Assembly (NCBI RefSeq): GCF_037029465.1
Contig: NZ_JAYMEM010000006.1
Span: 1 to 64,000 of the forward strand
Length of the DNA stretch: 64,000 nucleotides
Reading direction: 5' to 3'
Source: Mesoflavibacter sp037029465
Lineage (GTDB): Bacteria; Bacteroidota; Bacteroidia; Flavobacteriales; Flavobacteriaceae
The notes below the pieces were generated by a model that had not been told where the DNA came from, did no database searches, and saw nothing but the letters and a program-made list of their open reading frames with translations. The translations under genes and the position numbers were made by a program. Positions 61,811-64,000 of this stretch are shown here, one piece after another. How positions within the stretch are numbered: position 1 is the stretch's first letter; each line of letters opens with the position of its first letter.

Positions 61811-61996
61811 TTACTTTTTCTTTGTGATTTTTGGTAAAACTAAAACATGAAACAAGCCCATTGAAGTCCCAAAAAATAAACCCATTTTTATTAACTGACT
61901 CATTGTATAATCATTATCTACAATGTAATGAATTAACGAAAAGATAACACCGTTAATTAAGAAGGCTATTATAAACTCTAAAATCTTTTGTTTCAT
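61811..61996 (-). CDS. Mini membrane protein, 61 aa (paralogue A)
   Basis: Two hydrophobic helices (about 6-26 and 36-55), flanked by Lys. It starts MKQKILEFIIAFLINGVIFS and ends LFHVLVLPKITKKK. The adjacent 64-aa gene has the same start (MKQK-x-LEF) and the same second helix pattern (LF-x-G-x-x-MG-x-FH-x-L-x-x-P). It lies between the MazG-like gene (7-base gap) and its paralogue (2-base gap). Function is unknown; clean start and stop plus the paralogy make it a real gene. Confidence 0.75.
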   Translation of the reverse strand: MKQKILEFIIAFLINGVIFSLIHYIVDNDYTMSQLIKMGLFFGTSMGLFHVLVLPKITKKK

Positions 61997-61998
61997 GG

Positions 61999-62193
61999 TT
62001 ACTCTTTATCATTAAATAACTTTAATAAAATTGGCTTTAAAAGGATATGAAAAAAACCCATAATCAAACCTAAAAACAAACTTTTCCTAATTATCTTAAT
62101 TAAGGTTAAATCTTTCAAAAACACATTAAATAACAGAAAAATAATACTGTAGAATAAGAATACAGCTACAAACTCTAAAACCTTTTGCTTCAT
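61999..62193 (-). CDS. Mini membrane protein, 64 aa (paralogue B)
   Basis: Two hydrophobic helices (about 6-26 and 37-56). The sequence runs MKQKVLEFVAVFLFYSIIFL, then a polar turn, then SLFLGLIMGFFHILLKPILL. It shares 20 or so aligned positions with the 61-aa gene next to it. It precedes paralogue A by 2 bases and follows dtd by 2 bases. Two such paralogues side by side are best explained by a tandem duplication. The function is unknown. Confidence 0.75.
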   Translation of the reverse strand: MKQKVLEFVAVFLFYSIIFLLFNVFLKDLTLIKIIRKSLFLGLIMGFFHILLKPILLKLFNDKE

Positions 62194-62195
62194 AA

Positions 62196-62648
62196 TTACT
62201 CTTTGTTTTTGGTATCAATAATTATAGTTACTGGTCCATCATTTACTAAAGCAACTTTCATATCGGCACCAAATTGTCCTGTTTGAATAGGCTTTTGTAA
62301 GTCTGCTTCGCAAATTTTTATAAAACTTTCGTAAAGCGGAATTGCAACATCTGGTTTTGCTGCTTTTATATAGCTTGGTCTATTGCCTTTTTTAGTACTG
62401 GCATGTAATGTAAATTGACTTACCACAATAACATCGCCATCAATATCTTTTACAGACTTGTTCATTACACCGTTTTCATCTGAAAAAATACGGCAATTCA
62501 AAATTTTGTTAACTAACCAATTAATATCTTCTTGCGTGTCTTCTTCTACAATTCCGACTAAAACTAATAACCCTTGCTCTATTTGTGCTACTTTTTGATT
62601 ATTAATAGTAACACTTGCTTGACTAACTCTTTGTAAAACCGCTTTCAT
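62196..62648 (-). CDS. dtd: D-aminoacyl-tRNA deacylase
   Basis: Hydrolyses D-amino acids (and some glycine) wrongly attached to tRNA. At 150 aa it has the normal length. Diagnostic motifs are VVSQFTLHASTKKGNRPSY (SQFTL, active-site Thr) and LVNDGPVTIIIDTKNKE (NxGPVT), and the N-terminus MKAVLQRVSQASVTI. It lies two bases after rsgA on the same strand and is probably transcribed together with it. Confidence 0.96.
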   Translation of the reverse strand: MKAVLQRVSQASVTINNQKVAQIEQGLLVLVGIVEEDTQEDINWLVNKILNCRIFSDENGVMNKSVKDIDGDVIVVSQFTLHASTKKGNRPSYIKAAKPDVAIPLYESFIKICEADLQKPIQTGQFGADMKVALVNDGPVTIIIDTKNKE

Positions 62649-62650
62649 GA

Positions 62651-63601
62651 TTACTCTTTATCCCAGTTATCCGTTCGGTAATGTTCTTCTTCTCCTTCTA
62701 AAATTTGCACATAACTTCTATATCGTGATGCTGCAATTTCATCATGTTCTAAAGCATTTTTTACAGCACATTTTGGTTCTTCCAAATGCAAACAATTATT
62801 AAATTTACAATCTTGTTTTAAAGCGAAAAACTCTGGAAAATAATCACCTACTTCTTCTCTTTCCATATCAACAACACCAAATCCTTTTATGCCTGGTGTG
62901 TCTATAATTTTAGCATCAAAACTTAAATCAAACATTTCGGCAAAAGTTGTAGTATGTTGTCCTTGCATATGCTGCATAGATATTTCTTTAGTTTTTAGAT
63001 CTAAAGAAGGCTCTATTGCGTTAACTAATGTAGATTTACCAACACCTGAATGACCTGTAAACATACTTACTTTACCTGCCATCATGCTTTTAACTTTATC
63101 TATATTTTTCCTTGTTTTTGCAGAAATACCAATACATTCATAACCTATTTGTCTATAGACGTGCGCTAAATATCTAACCTCATCTAGCGTATCTTGATCA
63201 TAAGCATCTATTTTATTAAATAAAAGTACAGCTTTAATATCATACGCTTCGGCAGTGACTAAAAAACGATCTATAAAACTGGTAAATGTTGGTGGATTAT
63301 CAATGGTTACTAACAAAAATACTTGATCAATATTAGAGGCAATGATATGTGTTTGTTTGGATAGATTAACCGATTTTCTTACAATATAATTTTCACGCTC
63401 ATGAATGTTATTGATAACACCGGTTTCGTTATCGCTTTTAGTATCCAGTTCAAAATCTACAAAATCGCCAACAGCAATTGGGTTGGTACTTTTAATTCCT
63501 TTTAATCGAAATTTACCTTTTATCCTACACTCGTAAGTTTGACCCAACTCGGTCTTTACGGTGTACCAACTTCCTGTAGATTTATAAACGCATCCTGTCA
63601 T
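62651..63601 (-). CDS. rsgA: Ribosome small subunit-dependent GTPase A
   Basis: Circularly permuted GTPase that helps 30S maturation. An N-terminal OB fold (about 1-75) is followed by the G4 motif LFNKIDAYD, then the G1 P-loop FTGHSGVGKSTLVNAIEP, G3 DTPGIKGFGV and G2 region HTTTFAEMF. A C-terminal zinc-binding part has C-x4-C-x-H (CKFNNCLHLEEPKC). At 316 aa it is normal. It is the first gene of the rsgA-dtd-mini proteins-MazG-aroA run on the minus strand. Confidence 0.96.
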   Translation of the reverse strand: MTGCVYKSTGSWYTVKTELGQTYECRIKGKFRLKGIKSTNPIAVGDFVDFELDTKSDNETGVINNIHERENYIVRKSVNLSKQTHIIASNIDQVFLLVTIDNPPTFTSFIDRFLVTAEAYDIKAVLLFNKIDAYDQDTLDEVRYLAHVYRQIGYECIGISAKTRKNIDKVKSMMAGKVSMFTGHSGVGKSTLVNAIEPSLDLKTKEISMQHMQGQHTTTFAEMFDLSFDAKIIDTPGIKGFGVVDMEREEVGDYFPEFFALKQDCKFNNCLHLEEPKCAVKNALEHDEIAASRYRSYVQILEGEEEHYRTDNWDKE

Positions 63602-63699
63602 CTGTACAAAGATGATGAATAATAGCCTTTAATGCAATAAAATTTAATTGTTAAAATTGATGTATATTGAACAAGTATTAATCATAATTTCTATTTACA

Positions 63700-64000
63700 A
63701 TGAAAAAATCATTATTCCTTATTCCAATTATTGCAATCGCATTTACTTCAATTTCTTTTATTAACAAACCTGCTCAAGTTGAATACAAGGTTGTTACAGC
63801 TGTAGAATCTATCGTGCCAAATGGATTTGGGCGTTCAAGAATGATCATGGCTACAGAAGACAAAGACTATCAAGAATTTACTACGTTAAGAAGTGACGAC
63901 AAAGATTCTGATGAAAAGAACAAGTCTAAAAGAGACGAAATTAGAGTTAAAAATTACGAAGAAACTAAGCTTTTAAACTTCTATAATTTAGGAGGAATTA
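63700..64000 (+). CDS. Exported protein, 5' part only (runs off the window)
   Basis: An ATG at 63700 opens a frame that continues to the window edge, giving at least 100 residues. The start MKKSLFLIPIIAIAFTSISF is a signal peptide. The rest is charged, with a Lys/Asp/Glu-rich part (DDKDSDEKNKSKRDEIR). It does not resemble a family I recognise. It is divergent from rsgA with a 98-base spacer. Confidence 0.75.
   Translation, partial: MKKSLFLIPIIAIAFTSISFINKPAQVEYKVVTAVESIVPNGFGRSRMIMATEDKDYQEFTTLRSDDKDSDEKNKSKRDEIRVKNYEETKLLNFYNLGGI

Overview
The window reads as chromosomal DNA of a marine member of the Flavobacteriaceae (Bacteroidota). The evidence is an AT-rich composition, promoter -7 boxes of the TAnnTTTG type, no clear Shine-Dalgarno signals, gliding motility genes gldB and gldC, a type IX secretion (T9SS) plug protein and a T9SS-sorted secreted protein, a complete Na+-pumping NADH:quinone reductase operon, and several lipoproteins and small proteins typical of that family. 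I cannot fix the genus. Nearly all of it is core or lineage-specific chromosome: no prophage, transposase, CRISPR array or rRNA operon is visible.

Layout. 1-8.3 kb: T-rich non-coding DNA and a repeat, a putative porin, rnhB, a large propeller-type lipoprotein with a nucleoid-associated protein, lipB, a lipoprotein and a small Pmp3-type membrane protein that is easy to miss. 8.4-16.7 kb: lysS, a hybrid histidine kinase, two small exported proteins, then hemL, a glucosaminidase-LysM lipoprotein and a PLP deaminase-like enzyme on the minus strand. 16.9-21.9 kb: a secreted repeat-type protein, a 107-residue HExxH protein, a tiny Cys-rich DUF5522 protein translationally coupled to hutU, a DUF4136 lipoprotein and a nuclease gene broken by an in-frame stop. 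22-26.6 kb: a minus-strand cluster with an M1 aminopeptidase, a DUF6702 protein and two tandem CarboxypepD_reg-like paralogues. 26.7-35.6 kb: pepE, a repeat-rich stretch with a tRNA-Gly and a tRNA fragment, acetyltransferases, an M48 protease, gpmI, a HAD phosphatase, a CoA-transferase, map, a methyltransferase and DUF423. 35.6-43.7 kb: apbE, two unknown genes and nqrABCDEF. 43.8-50.9 kb: T9SS plug protein, apaG, pruA, gldC-gldB, nadE and a NarL-type regulator. 50.9-56.4 kb: dnaG, then an ECF sigma factor with a probable membrane regulator and a beta-barrel protein, and a polyprenyl synthase. 56.6-64 kb: a T9SS substrate, rlmN, queA, aroA, a MazG-like protein, two paralogous mini membrane proteins, dtd, rsgA and the start of an exported protein.

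How they fit together. The nqr operon and apbE form a functional unit, because ApbE attaches FMN to NqrB and NqrC. The T9SS plug, GldB/GldC and the sorting-domain protein belong to the secretion and gliding machinery. The sigma factor, its membrane partner and the beta-barrel gene look like one signalling cassette. Most other genes are housekeeping: translation, cofactor synthesis, cell wall turnover and amino acid degradation.

The points most worth a second look are the stop codon in the nuclease gene just before its expected catalytic arginine, the loss of all four zinc ligands in DnaG, the unknown genes between nqrF and apbE, two copies of an intergenic repeat 58 kb apart, a tRNA-Gly 3' fragment beside the intact tRNA gene, and the pair of mini membrane proteins. 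I see no clear novel defence or mobile system.
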